NCBI GenBank assembly: GCA_032173965.1
Contig: CM063312.1
Span: 124,001 to 188,000 of the forward strand
Length of the DNA: 64,000 bases
Reading direction: 5' to 3'
Source: Sitta carolinensis
Lineage: Eukaryota; Chordata; Aves; Passeriformes; Sittidae
Below, piece by piece: positions 23,110 to 32,264 of this stretch (its first letter is position 1; each line of letters opens with the position of its first letter). The notes beneath the pieces were generated by a model. That model was not told the DNA's origin. It was given only the letters and a program-made list of their open reading frames with translations, and made no database searches. A program made the translations under genes and the position numbers.

Positions 23110-23670
23110 CCTGCCGGGTCAAGGAGCAGCATCCCCGGAACCGCGGCTCCATTCCCGGAACCGCGGCTCCATCCCCGAACCCCGGCTCCATCCCCGGAAC
23201 CCCTGGCTCCATCCCCGAACCGCGGCTCCATCCCCGGAACCCCGACTCCATCCCCGGAACCCCGGCTCCATCCCCCGAACCCCGGCTTCATCCCCGGAAC
23301 CGCGGCTCCATCCCCGGAACCGCGGCTCCATTCCCGGAACCCCGGCTCCATCCCCGAACCCCGGCTCCATCCCCGAACCCCGGCTCCATCCCCGAACCCC
23401 GCTCATCCCCAACCGACTCCATCCCCCGAACCGCGGCTCCATCCCCGAACCCCGGCTCCATCCCCGAACCGCGGCTCCATCCCCGGAACCCCGGCTCCAT
23501 CCCCCGAACCCCGGCTCCATCCCCGAACCGCGGCTCCATCCCCGGAACCCCGACTCCATCCCCCGAACCCCGGCTCCATCCCCCGAACCGCGGCTCCATC
23601 CCCGGAACCCCAACTCCATCCCCCGAACCGCGGCTCCGTCCCCCGAACCCCGGCTCCATCCCGGAATGCC
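23110..23670. repeat. GC-rich ~19-bp minisatellite in the TTC3 5' region
   Basis: About 28 units of 'cggctccatccccgaaccc' with C-run length variation fill 560 bp inside the CpG island, just downstream of TTC3 exon 1. Stop-free frames across it on both strands are artefacts. Confidence 0.93.
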
Positions 23671-23699
23671 GAACACCCCGCCCCGTCCCAGCAGCTCCC

Positions 23700-24150
23700 G
23701 GGCCGCCCCCGCCGCCACCCGATGCCCGAAGCCGCCTGGCTAGCCGTTCACGTGCCTTGCCCGTGCCGGTGCTCCGAGAGCCCGGGAGCTCCCCGGTACC
23801 GCGCTCCGCCCCGGGCGGACCGGGGACGCGCGTCACGCTGCCGGACACCAACCGGGCAGCGAGCGGGGGTCCCGGGCTGGGCGAGGCGCGGGGGAAGGCG
23901 GCCGAGCAGCCACCGCTCGCTCGCTCGCTCCATGGCTCCATGGCTCCATCCCAGTATCCATGCCGGTGTCCATACCCGCACCTCGCACTCACCGCTCCGC
24001 TCCCGCCGCCCCAGCACGCCCCGCCCACCGCACGCCCCGCCCATTGGCCGTGCGCCCTCTGACGTCACGGGCCGCGGCCAATCCGCGGGCCGCGCGCCTG
24101 CGTGCGCGGGGCCGGATGCGGGCGCGGGGTTAGGGAGCGCCTGGAGCGCC
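23700..24150. promoter_or_regulatory. Bidirectional CpG promoter of TTC3 (minus) and PIGP (plus)
   Basis: CpG-dense core with two opposed CCAAT boxes (ATTGG at 24043-24047, CCAAT at 24078-24082), a perfect CRE 'tgacgtca' at 24060-24067 and NRF1-like 'tgcgcctgcg' pieces near 24,145. TTC3 and PIGP are known head-to-head neighbours in vertebrates, so a shared promoter is expected. A splice donor GAGCG|GTGAGT on the minus strand ends a likely non-coding TTC3 exon 1 at 23,993. Confidence 0.75.
23993..24050 (-). other. TTC3: Likely non-coding exon 1 of TTC3
   Basis: GC-rich sequence ending at a strong donor GAGCG|GTGAGTGCG (GT at 23991-23992) immediately downstream of the CCAAT/CRE core on the minus strand. 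The 5' end is set only by the promoter and is approximate. Confidence 0.5.
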
Positions 24151-24153
24151 TGC

Positions 24154-24693
24154 GCCTGCGCCTCCCCCCCCTCCCCCTCCTCCTCCTCCCCTCTCCCCTC
24201 CCCTCGTCCTCCCCTCCTCCTCCTCCTCCCCCTCCCTCCTCCCCTCCTCTCCCTCCCTCCTCCTCCTCCCCTCCTCCCCCTCCCCTCCTCCCTCTCCTCC
24301 TCCTCCCCCTCCTCCCCCTCCCCCTCTCTCCCTCTCCTCCCTCCTCCCTCCTCCTCCCCCTCCCCTCTCCTCCTCCTCCTCCTCCTCCCCCTCCTCCCCC
24401 TCCCCCTCCTCCTCCTCCTCCCTCCTCCTCCCCCCCTCCTCCTCCTCCCCCTCCTCCCCCTCCCCCTCCTCCCCCTCCTCCTCCTCCCCTCCTCCTCCTC
24501 CTCCCCCTCCCCCTCCTCCCCCTCCTCCCTCCTCCTCCTCCTCCCTCCCTCCTCCCCTCCCCCTCCCCTCCTCCTCCCCCCTCCCCTCCTCCCCTCCTCC
24601 CTCCCCTCCTCCCCCTCCTCCCCTCCTCCTCCTCCCCTCCCCCTCCCCTCCTCCCTCCTCCCCTCCTCCTCCTCCCCCTCCCTCCCCCTCCCC
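24154..24693. repeat. 540-bp (CCT)n / polypyrimidine tract
   Basis: The plus strand is almost purely C and T with CCT/CCCT units. It starts at the promoter edge and ends abruptly at 'gtttgatttattgaacc'. It occupies the place where the early PIGP exons and introns should lie. Long frames here are artefacts. Confidence 0.95.
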
Positions 24694-24898
24694 TGTTTGA
24701 TTTATTGAACCTTCACAGAATTCTGGAAATCTGTAGAGAATAAAATCCAAATTTTAAGCCTTTAAATATTTGAGTTCTCTGAAGTCCTGGTGGGGTTTTC
24801 AGCAATTTTTAAAGCTAAATTTGTAGTGTCACATTATATAATTATTATTGGAAGAAAAGGAAATGGAAGCCATGAAATGTTCTCCTTATCTTTTGTAG

Positions 24899-25029
24899 AT
24901 AACTTTGCAAAAAAGCAGCAGCAGAAGAAATTCCAAGAGGAGGCAATTCCAGCACTGAGGGATATTCCCATCAGTGAAGTCAACAGGATGTTTTTCCTGC
25001 CTGAAAAAGAGATCTGCAATAGCAGATAG
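24899..25029 (+). pseudogene. PIGP: PIGP last coding exon, isolated
   Basis: Acceptor 'ttatcttttgtag' at 24886-24898, then an open frame to TAG at 25027-25029. It encodes the C-terminal tail of PIGP: NFAKKQQQKKFQEEA, IPALRDIPISEV and NRMFFLPEKE match the family closely. PIGP is a small two-span subunit of the GPI-GlcNAc transferase at the ER, the first step of GPI-anchor synthesis; the membrane-spanning part lies in earlier exons. None of those exons is visible between promoter and this exon, where a CCT tract sits. An AATAAA at about 25,060 could end the transcript. Either a truncated duplicate or an assembly loss. Confidence 0.85.
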
Positions 25030-26924
25030 TTGTTATTAAAATGTGCTTGGACAAAGGGTTAATAAAATTTACAGAGGTTAAAATCTCTCCAAGCTAGAAA
25101 GAAAAACTCTTTCAGCTTATTTTTCCCTCTGAATTTCTAATTAAATTTATTATTATTATTACTATTATTATTATTATTCACCTTAATATCCTGCATTGCT
25201 CTGAGAATTCTGCCCCAATAATTTATCTGGTTATTCTTTAAAAAAGTGGATTTTAAAGTGTTCTGTTACTTACAGCTTTCTGCTTGGAGTTCCCCTCTGA
25301 GAGGGGGAAAAAAAGCAGCTTTCTGACAGAGTTTAATTCTATTTCTCTTGGAATTCAGGGAGGGAAAATGTGTTTTGCCAGTCAAACACTTGAGGATCTT
25401 TTTCTCATTATCAACTGGAAGTGTTTGCATTGTAAATACATTACTTGCCTTTGGAAATATTTATAAATTATTATAATATGTATAATAATAATAATAATAT
25501 TTATAATTATTAATAAAATGTGGCTGAATTTTAGGTTTTTTTTTTTTTTAATTTCCTTTCTCCCAAGTGTCACAAATTCACTTATCTCCAGGAATCAATG
25601 TTATTTAGGTCTACTAAAAAGTCCAGTGAATAGAACCTCATTATTTATTAAAACTATAACCAACTTCAGCAGAGAATTTAGTTAAAAATGTTATTACTTC
25701 ATTAAAAGATAACAGTTTTTTGAGAATTTGTGTGAAAAATCTTGTGCCATTTCTCTAGAAACCTGTCAAAATGATCATCAGTTGCTCTGGAAAGTTTTCA
25801 GACTTTGTAGCAATCATTTGGTATAAATAGAAACCTTTAGTTGGTTGGGTTTTCTGGCTGGATTTGAAGGAAAACTCTCCATGTTCAGCATTCCAGGTAG
25901 GATTAAAAACACCTCCTTATTGAAGGAAAAAATGCTGTTCAACATTTCACTTTGAAAAACTGAATTTTAGGTAAACTGGCATGTGGGGGCATTGTATAAA
26001 AATTAATTTCGGTCTGAATTAGAACAGCATTGATTCATGTGGTACTTTTAACTCATTAGTGAAATTTTGGGGTTTAGTTTGCTGTTGTTTTATTAATTTC
26101 AATTTTAATTACTCATTTAATTTCCATTAAATCATGATTTTTTGACCAGCAGCCACGAAGCTGTGTTTACTCTTTTGGCACTCTTCTAATCACGTTCCAG
26201 ACATTGAAGTATTGACTGCAATCTTTTTTTTTCCTGTGTATTTTCCACACTATTTTTTTTTTTTTTAATTCCTGAGAGAGCGATTTCATTTGGAATTCTG
26301 GTGTGGCAACCACTGAAGGCCACGTTGGGGATCGTTTGATGGATTAATTCTGTCCCTTGGGAAGGATGCCCAAAACCCTTCAGGACCAAGGGAAGCTACT
26401 GGAAAATGCCCTGAAAAAACACAAATTAAAGGATGTAAAGCTTGGATCAGCGAGGAATGCTGAGTTTCTTCTACTCCCACATGTCTGTCCCATGATAGGG
26501 GAGGCCTTTTTGCAAAAGGTCTTGTTTGGAAAGAAGGCAAACAGAACTCTTGGTTGTTCTCCTTCTCCAGGTTGTTTGTTATTTCCTTATCAGCAATCTC
26601 AGCACTCCAGGCTTTACCCCAGCTCAGGGTGAGGGAGAAAAGGCACCAAGAGCCCCAAAGACACAGGATCAAGGTTCTCTTAAAGATAATTCACCCAATT
26701 ATCACTAAGAATGTTCATTATTTCTGCTTTTCTACCAATAACCAACTCAATTTCTATTCCTGTAACTCTGCACTGAGGCAAATTGTGCCCAATGGTCCTG
26801 TGCCCCAAACACTGCAGAACAGGGAGGGGAGGGAGGAGGAGAAAAAAACCCAAAACCCACAAGGCTCCTCCAGCTTGTCTCCATCCACTTACCATCCTAA
26901 CAAACCCCAAAATCTAAATTTCTC
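25030..26924. other. Intergenic, no gene recognised
   Basis: AT-rich DNA with (ATT)n microsatellites at about 25,145-25,180 and 25,470-25,515. Open stretches around 26,300-26,700 have no recognisable domain, start context or splice sites and are probably chance. Confidence 0.5.
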
Positions 26925-27060
26925 ATCCTGTGATCCATGACATACTGTATTGCTGTCTAATTGACGTTCTTGACAATTCTGTTCCATCCCAAAGCCTGGG
27001 CAGCCCTTTCCATGGCCCAAGGTTCAGAGCTGTGTTTGTCAGTGGCCCTCTGCTGTGCTC
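26925..27060 (-). mobile_element. LTR fragment, family F (minus copy)
   Basis: The reverse complement matches 3890-4035 over about 130 bp, including the 'cccaaagcctggg' block. The homology may continue, weaker, to about 27,150. No intact termini. Confidence 0.6.
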
Positions 27061-27295
27061 AGAAGGCTTCAAAGGCACCTCTAGTTTAACCCCACTGCAC
27101 ACCCGACAAGAGAGCCCTGCACACCTTAGCGGTGTTATATTTGCCCAATTATCCCATCATCAAAAACCCAAACAATATTAAATGTAACAGCAATTTTAAT
27201 TGAGTATCTTAAAATATATAAAATCAGATACACTTGAAATATTGACAATAGAATTTGGTTAAAATAAGGGATACTTTTGGTTCCAATAATGGCGG

Positions 27296-28624
27296 TGTGG
27301 TGGTTTGAAAAAGAAATAGTTTTTTGAAATTCAGTAGTCAAACCAATGAGTGCTCAGGTTTAAAGACTGGCACCTGGTGTAGCCACTGAGGACAAGGATC
27401 CGCCTCTGAGAACACAGGGGGTTAAAAGCAGAGGGCTCCGAGGAAAACTCTCTCTTGTTTCTGGTCCCTGAGGACGGGCGGATCTCCCCTGCCCAGCTGG
27501 GCGGGCAGGGGAAGCCATGCAGCCTGGGCGAGGTAGGCTGGAGCCTTGGGCAGAGAGGGGGAGAAGAAGATCCTGCAGGATGGAAGGGTGGAGAGAATAC
27601 AAGAACCTGGAGAGGTATCAGGCAGCCTCCTTCCCCCCTCCGGAGAGAGAGAGAGAGACCGTGTCTGTGCCACCTTGAAATTTGGTATCGGCAGCTGGGC
27701 AGCACGGCCCAAGGAGTGAAGAGGAGGAGGCGCGAGAGGTGCCAGCAACTTGCTGTGGGAGTTCTGGGCAGGCACAGTCCAAGGTTTTAACCCTTTGTGT
27801 AGATGATGGAAACTTTATAAATGCTAATCCTCCAAAATTTGAAGAAGAAAGATAGAGAACTAAGCAAAGGTAATGGAAGTTCATGCAAGTAGAAGATTGT
27901 CAGAGAATGTTGAAAAGAATCCTAGGTGGGAGGAGATGATGGAGTGGCCTTTGGCTGGACTGTTCTTGTATAGCCATGGACGGACTCATTTCTTTTCTGT
28001 GATGCAGAGACTGCATCTGGGGAGAGGCATTGGCTTGGAGCCAGGAGTGGATGGTGGAAAGAGGTGTGGACAGAGATGAGAGGAAGATCTCTGTTCTCAA
28101 GGCCCCTCAGCCCCAGGGGGTGAAACTGGGGGGGGGGACTGGTGTCCCAAAATTTGAGAGTCTGTCGTTTTTTGGAACTGACCAAAGCATCTTTAAAAAG
28201 AGAAACCCTAGAAGCAGTTCTGGTCCATGCACAGTGGTGAGAGCACTGCACATGGAAGAAGAGGTCATGAGATGGTGCAAAAAAGACTCCTATCTCTCCT
28301 TGATGAACTGAGTGTTGATTATTAGAAAGGTGGTAATAGACTAAAGATTAATTATCTAAAAAGTGGTAACTTGACTGGGAATTTTTGGTTTGTTTCACTG
28401 TGTTGAGAACTTGGGTGATGGGTGGAGGAGGAGTGGTTTTTTTTAAAGTTTTCATTTTCTTCTGTATGTGTCTTCTTTACATATTATAAGTAATAAAGTT
28501 CTTTTCTTTTGCTTTCTAAATTGGAAACTGTTTTACTCTGTTTTTGGTCACATCTCACAGCAAACAGCAGGGACAGTATATCTTCATGGGGGCACTGGCC
28601 TTGTGCCAACGTCAAACCATGACA
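27296..28624 (+). mobile_element. Solo LTR, about 1.33 kb
   Basis: Begins TGTGGTGGTTTGA and ends TCAAACCATGACA, an imperfect inverted terminal repeat with TG...CA ends. Flanks are GGCGG on the left and GGCGC on the right, a probable 5-bp target duplication with one change. A polyadenylation signal AATAAA lies at 28492-28497 about 130 bp from the end. The length and 5-bp duplication resemble ERVL-type LTRs (inference). No internal retroviral sequence flanks it. Confidence 0.75.
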
Positions 28625-29504
28625 GGCGCATAAGCAAAAGTAAAATAACCACGGGGTACGGAGTGCAAGGTCCCCGGACCCCTGTCACCTCACATATGAG
28701 CTTGCCAAATGAAAATTCCCCCTTTTATGCCATATGTCAGTACCATCTCCTCCCATTTTCGATTCATCACACTTCTACCTCCGCCCTCATCACCACCTTC
28801 ACCGCGCATGCTCCACCACTCTTTTAGGTGGTCGCACCGCTCTTTGGGGTTGTCTCTGATGAAGGCCTCTCCTCTTCCTCAGTGTCCTTTGAATCACATT
28901 TGGGTTACACATATGCACCAAGCTGGTATAATGTAAGCCAAAACTATCATAATGTAAGCCAAAATTATATTTAAGCATCAAAGCAATAAATCTTGTATAA
29001 TTAACATTTTCCTGGGACCCAACCAGATTTTCCTTTCTTTCTGTTAATTTTTAGTAACTGTTATCTCTTGCTTTTTCCTGCCTTGAACATCTGCAGGGAA
29101 AAAGGGGGGGTGGAACCCCTCCTCTCCCTCTCTTGGCATTACACCTTTTAACTGCATTATTATTTCCAAATATTAACTACTGTATCAATATTGATTACTG
29201 TTTCAATTTTGTCAGCACAAATCATACCTATTTACCACAGCAGGGACCCCAAAAGAGCCCTGTGTGCCTCAGGAGGTGCAGGCCCAGATGATGCCACTGA
29301 AGCAAATGTGCCCTCAGCCCAGGCACGCTCAGCATGGGCTCCCCCAGCCCCTGGGGGCCCTGCTGCTGCTCACAGCAGCCCCTGCCTGGCTCCTGCCTGC
29401 CCACTCCGGGGGCATCCACGGCTGCTCCTGCACACGGAGCTCAGCCCGTGCTGCTGCCGGGCACGCTTTGCTACTGATACCACCCAGACACAGCTGAGAC
29501 AACT
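28625..29504. other. Intergenic, possible LTR debris
   Basis: No gene recognised. AATAAA near 28,985 followed by 'aattaacattttcctgggaccc' might be an LTR end and primer site, but no partner boundary was found. Confidence 0.3.
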
Positions 29505-29771
29505 GCATTCCTTTATTTAAACACAACCCATGGGCCAAGCCCTGCCCCGGTGGACAGGGGCTGCCCAACTTCATTTCTGGCCGGGGAGTAGCGCCAAGGG
29601 GCTCAGGGGCAGAGGGTCTCGTTTTGAGGTGTGAGTTTTGGGACACCCTCAAGACGGTGCTGCAGCTGCACTAGGGCAGATGGGGGCAGATGTGAAGAGC
29701 TGGGATGACAAATCAGCTTCTCACTGCCTGACTCGTTTACCAGGTCTTCTGAATCTGCACAGCAACACCTG
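29505..29771 (-). CDS. Candidate last exon of an unrecognised gene
   Basis: On the minus strand an acceptor 'ttctctccacag' (just above 29,771) precedes an open frame of about 55 codons that starts CCCADSEDLVNESG and ends ...PQNETLCP at a TGA near 29,603. An AATAAA (plus-strand 'tttatt', about 29,511) follows 90 bp later, as in a terminal exon. No known domain. The provirus at 30.2-40.8 kb separates it from another candidate exon at 40,849-41,009 on the same strand, but their phases do not join directly. Confidence 0.35.
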
Positions 29772-30220
29772 TGGAGAGAAAACATGTCCGAGGCCCCTGC
29801 TGGCACTGGCACACAGGGACCCTCGAGCACAGCAGGGCCCAGAGCTGCCAAGGTTCCCCAGCATGGCTGCAGCTGCTGGCTCGCCTTGGCCCAGCTGCAC
29901 CGCTGCCCCCCACGGCCCCGAGAGCAGGACATGGCTCCGGGCAGGGTCCCTGGCCAGCAGCGCTGCCCAGAGCACCTCTGCCTCTCCAGGGCAATCTCAG
30001 CCCCGCTCTTTCTCCTCCCCGCCTTGCTCTGCCTCTGCCCGCTGCTCCCGGGGCTGCTCTTGGCCAGGCAGCCTCAGTGGCAGCCAGCACTGGCTGCCGC
30101 CCCAGCCAGCGGGCTCCCCAGCACAAGGCCCAGCAATTAAGAGGCCAATCAAAGCACTGGGCAGCAGCAGAAGCCTCAGCACAGTTATCTGGACAACCAC
30201 TGACTCTGCACAGCTCCACA

Positions 30221-30893
30221 TGTTAGAAAGAAAAGAGTTAAGAGTTATTGTTAACCATATTTGTAGTTGCAAGATTAATGTTTGTAGTAGCAACTTTTGT
30301 AACTGTTGAATAGTGTTAAAAAAACTCACCTACCTCGTGTCTGTATTGTAGCCCTATCCCAAGTTCCTGTATCCTGTTTCCTGTATCCTGTTCCTTGTTC
30401 CTGTGTCTGTCGGGCCCCCCTCCACTGCTCCCCTACTCTTCCCCATGACAACCAGTGGCTCCACCCAGTATGTAAACCATGTGAACTTCCAGACCCCCGA
30501 GGGACCATGGGAGTGAGAGCGCCGCATACAAACTGCTGAAGTTTAGAAACGAATAAACAGATACTTCGCCAAACCACCCTAGAAGATCGGGAAGAACAAC
30601 AGCTATCTGGAACAGTTTTCAATCATCTCACATCTCACTGTAACAAGAGTGGGACTTGCTCGGAGTCACCCCCCTGGACTTTAAACGAGCCAAGTAGTCT
30701 CCTATGGGACTCCTGCGAGGGCGGAGACTCCAGCTCTGTCGTTAAGGCAAAGCTGCTTGCACCTCCTCCTCTTCGTTGTCCACAGGGAGCAGTGGCGGTG
30801 AGCGCGACCCCTCGAGCCCCCTCCCCCAGGCTGATTTCACAATAAAGGCTTTAAAAAGGAGCAGAAGAGTTCCTGGCCAATTTATTCATACCA
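30221..30893 (+). mobile_element. 5' LTR of provirus (family A)
   Basis: TGTTAG...CATACCA, 673 bp. Polyadenylation signal AATAAA at 30,841-30,846. Internal short repeats of 'tcctgtatcctgtt' lie near 30,365. No canonical TATA box is certain; the AT-rich 'gaataaacagata' at about 30,550 is a candidate. Confidence 0.93.
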
Positions 30894-30898
30894 ATTTT

Positions 30899-30916
30899 TG
30901 GGGGCTCGTCCGGGAG
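30899..30916 (+). promoter_or_regulatory. Primer-binding site, tRNA-Pro type
   Basis: TGGGGGCTCGTCCGGGAG starts 5 bases after the LTR. It is the sequence type used by gammaretroviruses primed by tRNA-Pro. This assigns the lineage more firmly than the proteins do. Confidence 0.9.
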
Positions 30917-32264
30917 CTGACCACGCCTGAACAGGACTCCAGCAAAGGACAGCTGCAGGACGGCTGCCCCCCACCTGGGACTCCAGGACCAGCTGGTCAC
31001 CCCCGGACCCGGAGATCCGCCTGGGCAAGGACAACAAAGAGGAGCGCCGGACTGGTAAGACACCGGCAGCGGGAGTGGGAGGCGAGTGAGTGGATGTGTG
31101 AGTGAGACGGGGGCCGGCAGCTCGGACCCCTGAAGTGAGAGTGGACCCTTTAGTACCGCGTTTCCGGACTCCCGCGAGGGGGCCGGCCGGGAACAAGGGG
31201 AAGCGAAAGGGGGCCTAATAAGGCTCAACAGAACGAAAGAGGCGCCTCCCGGGGATAGAAGGGTCCCCCCTCCGAGCGTGCGGAGGTTTCCTTAGTGTAT
31301 GAGTGGCACGCATAGGGGTAGGTCCCCCTATTCAAAGGACTAAGCGGTCTAGGCTGCTCTGGGCGCGTAGAGGGCCTAGGGAAGTGAGAGTCACGCGCAG
31401 ACAACCTGAGTAGCTCCCGGGGTGGTGTGTGGGAGTGCCTAGGTTAGGTGTGAGTGAACACACCCCCCTCGCTTGGGTACCCGAGAGGACCGGACCGAGG
31501 AATTGGAATTGGGGGTCCCCAGGCCCTACCAGCACCAAGTGGTCAGTGAAAGACCTTCACTTCCCAAGGTCTGTGACACAGGACGTGCTGAGAGGCCGTA
31601 GCTGTCGCGGCTCAGTCTCGGCTCAGGGAGTTCCTGGGAAGGGGGGGTCGAACTTGCTGCCGGAAGAGCACAGGGGCAAGTAGTTAGTCTGCGCAGGCGG
31701 GCGAGGCAGCTAAGGTAACACACACACGCATCCCCTTGCCGAAGCCATCCCTTGGTGGGTGGGGTGGCTAGGAGGCAAGGGGGGAATCTTCCACCACTTG
31801 CTCACATTCAGCCCTCGCACAGAAGCTATCCTCACTGGGGAAGGGGGATAGTCAGGGAGTGGAGGGGCAGGGGGCTCCGGAGTGAGCCCTGCTGACCAAA
31901 GTTTTGTGGACGGCACGGAGACAGGGACAGGGGAAGATCCCAGGGAGTCTGGTGCTAGGGTCCCCTCCACGTCGACTCAATAGTGCTCATAGTCTCTACT
32001 GACAGGGGAGTCAGGGAGGCGAGGCGGGAGGGGAACGGAGATCGGATTTTGACCGATTGAGGATAAAGAGAGAATTTTAACTTTCATAATAATTTAGAAG
32101 TCCATTTGCCCGTCATTAAATTTCCATTCGAGTAGGGGCACGTTTATAAAGTAAGTAAGGGACAGTTATAAGTTTGTTTTTAAACTTGTGTGCCTGCCAG
32201 TAGTGTTTTGTTCAGGTAGAGGCACCGTCAATTTTTAAGTTTAAACCCAAAGAAAAGAAGAGTA
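30917..32264 (+). other. Long proviral leader with splice donor
   Basis: About 1.35 kb without a long open frame between primer site and gag. A good donor GACTG|GTAAGA has its GT at 31,055 and could make spliced env mRNA. The length exceeds that of typical gammaretroviral leaders, which are usually several hundred bases. Confidence 0.6.

Larger units (their letters stand above)
7962..24050 (-). pseudogene. TTC3: Damaged TTC3 copy (E3 ubiquitin ligase TTC3), minus strand
   Basis: At least nine exons with consensus splice sites and matching phases encode the region that in vertebrate TTC3 follows the N-terminal tetratricopeptide repeats: the TPR-like helix pair, the Cys/His-rich stretch, a basic coiled region and the conserved helical segment after it. 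Normal TTC3 is a roughly 2,000-residue E3 ligase with a C-terminal RING, known for ubiquitinating phosphorylated AKT. Here the exons for the start codon and main TPR block are not found, one exon has an in-frame TGA, the last visible exon has a frame-changing insertion, and nothing of the later exons or RING appears beyond the ERV at 7,941. I infer a pseudogene or decaying duplicate. A badly assembled true locus is the alternative. Exon-level identification is confident; inactivity is less so. Confidence 0.8.

Noticed and set aside
23029..24750. Open frames of 200-559 codons rich in Pro/Ser or Gly/Glu
   Set aside because: Produced by the CCGAACCC minisatellite and the CCT tract; peptide repeats mirror the DNA repeats.
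29190..30309. Ala/Gly/Pro-rich frames suggesting a kinase or secreted protein
   Set aside because: No catalytic motifs or signal peptide; only the short terminal-exon candidate has supporting splice and polyadenylation signals.
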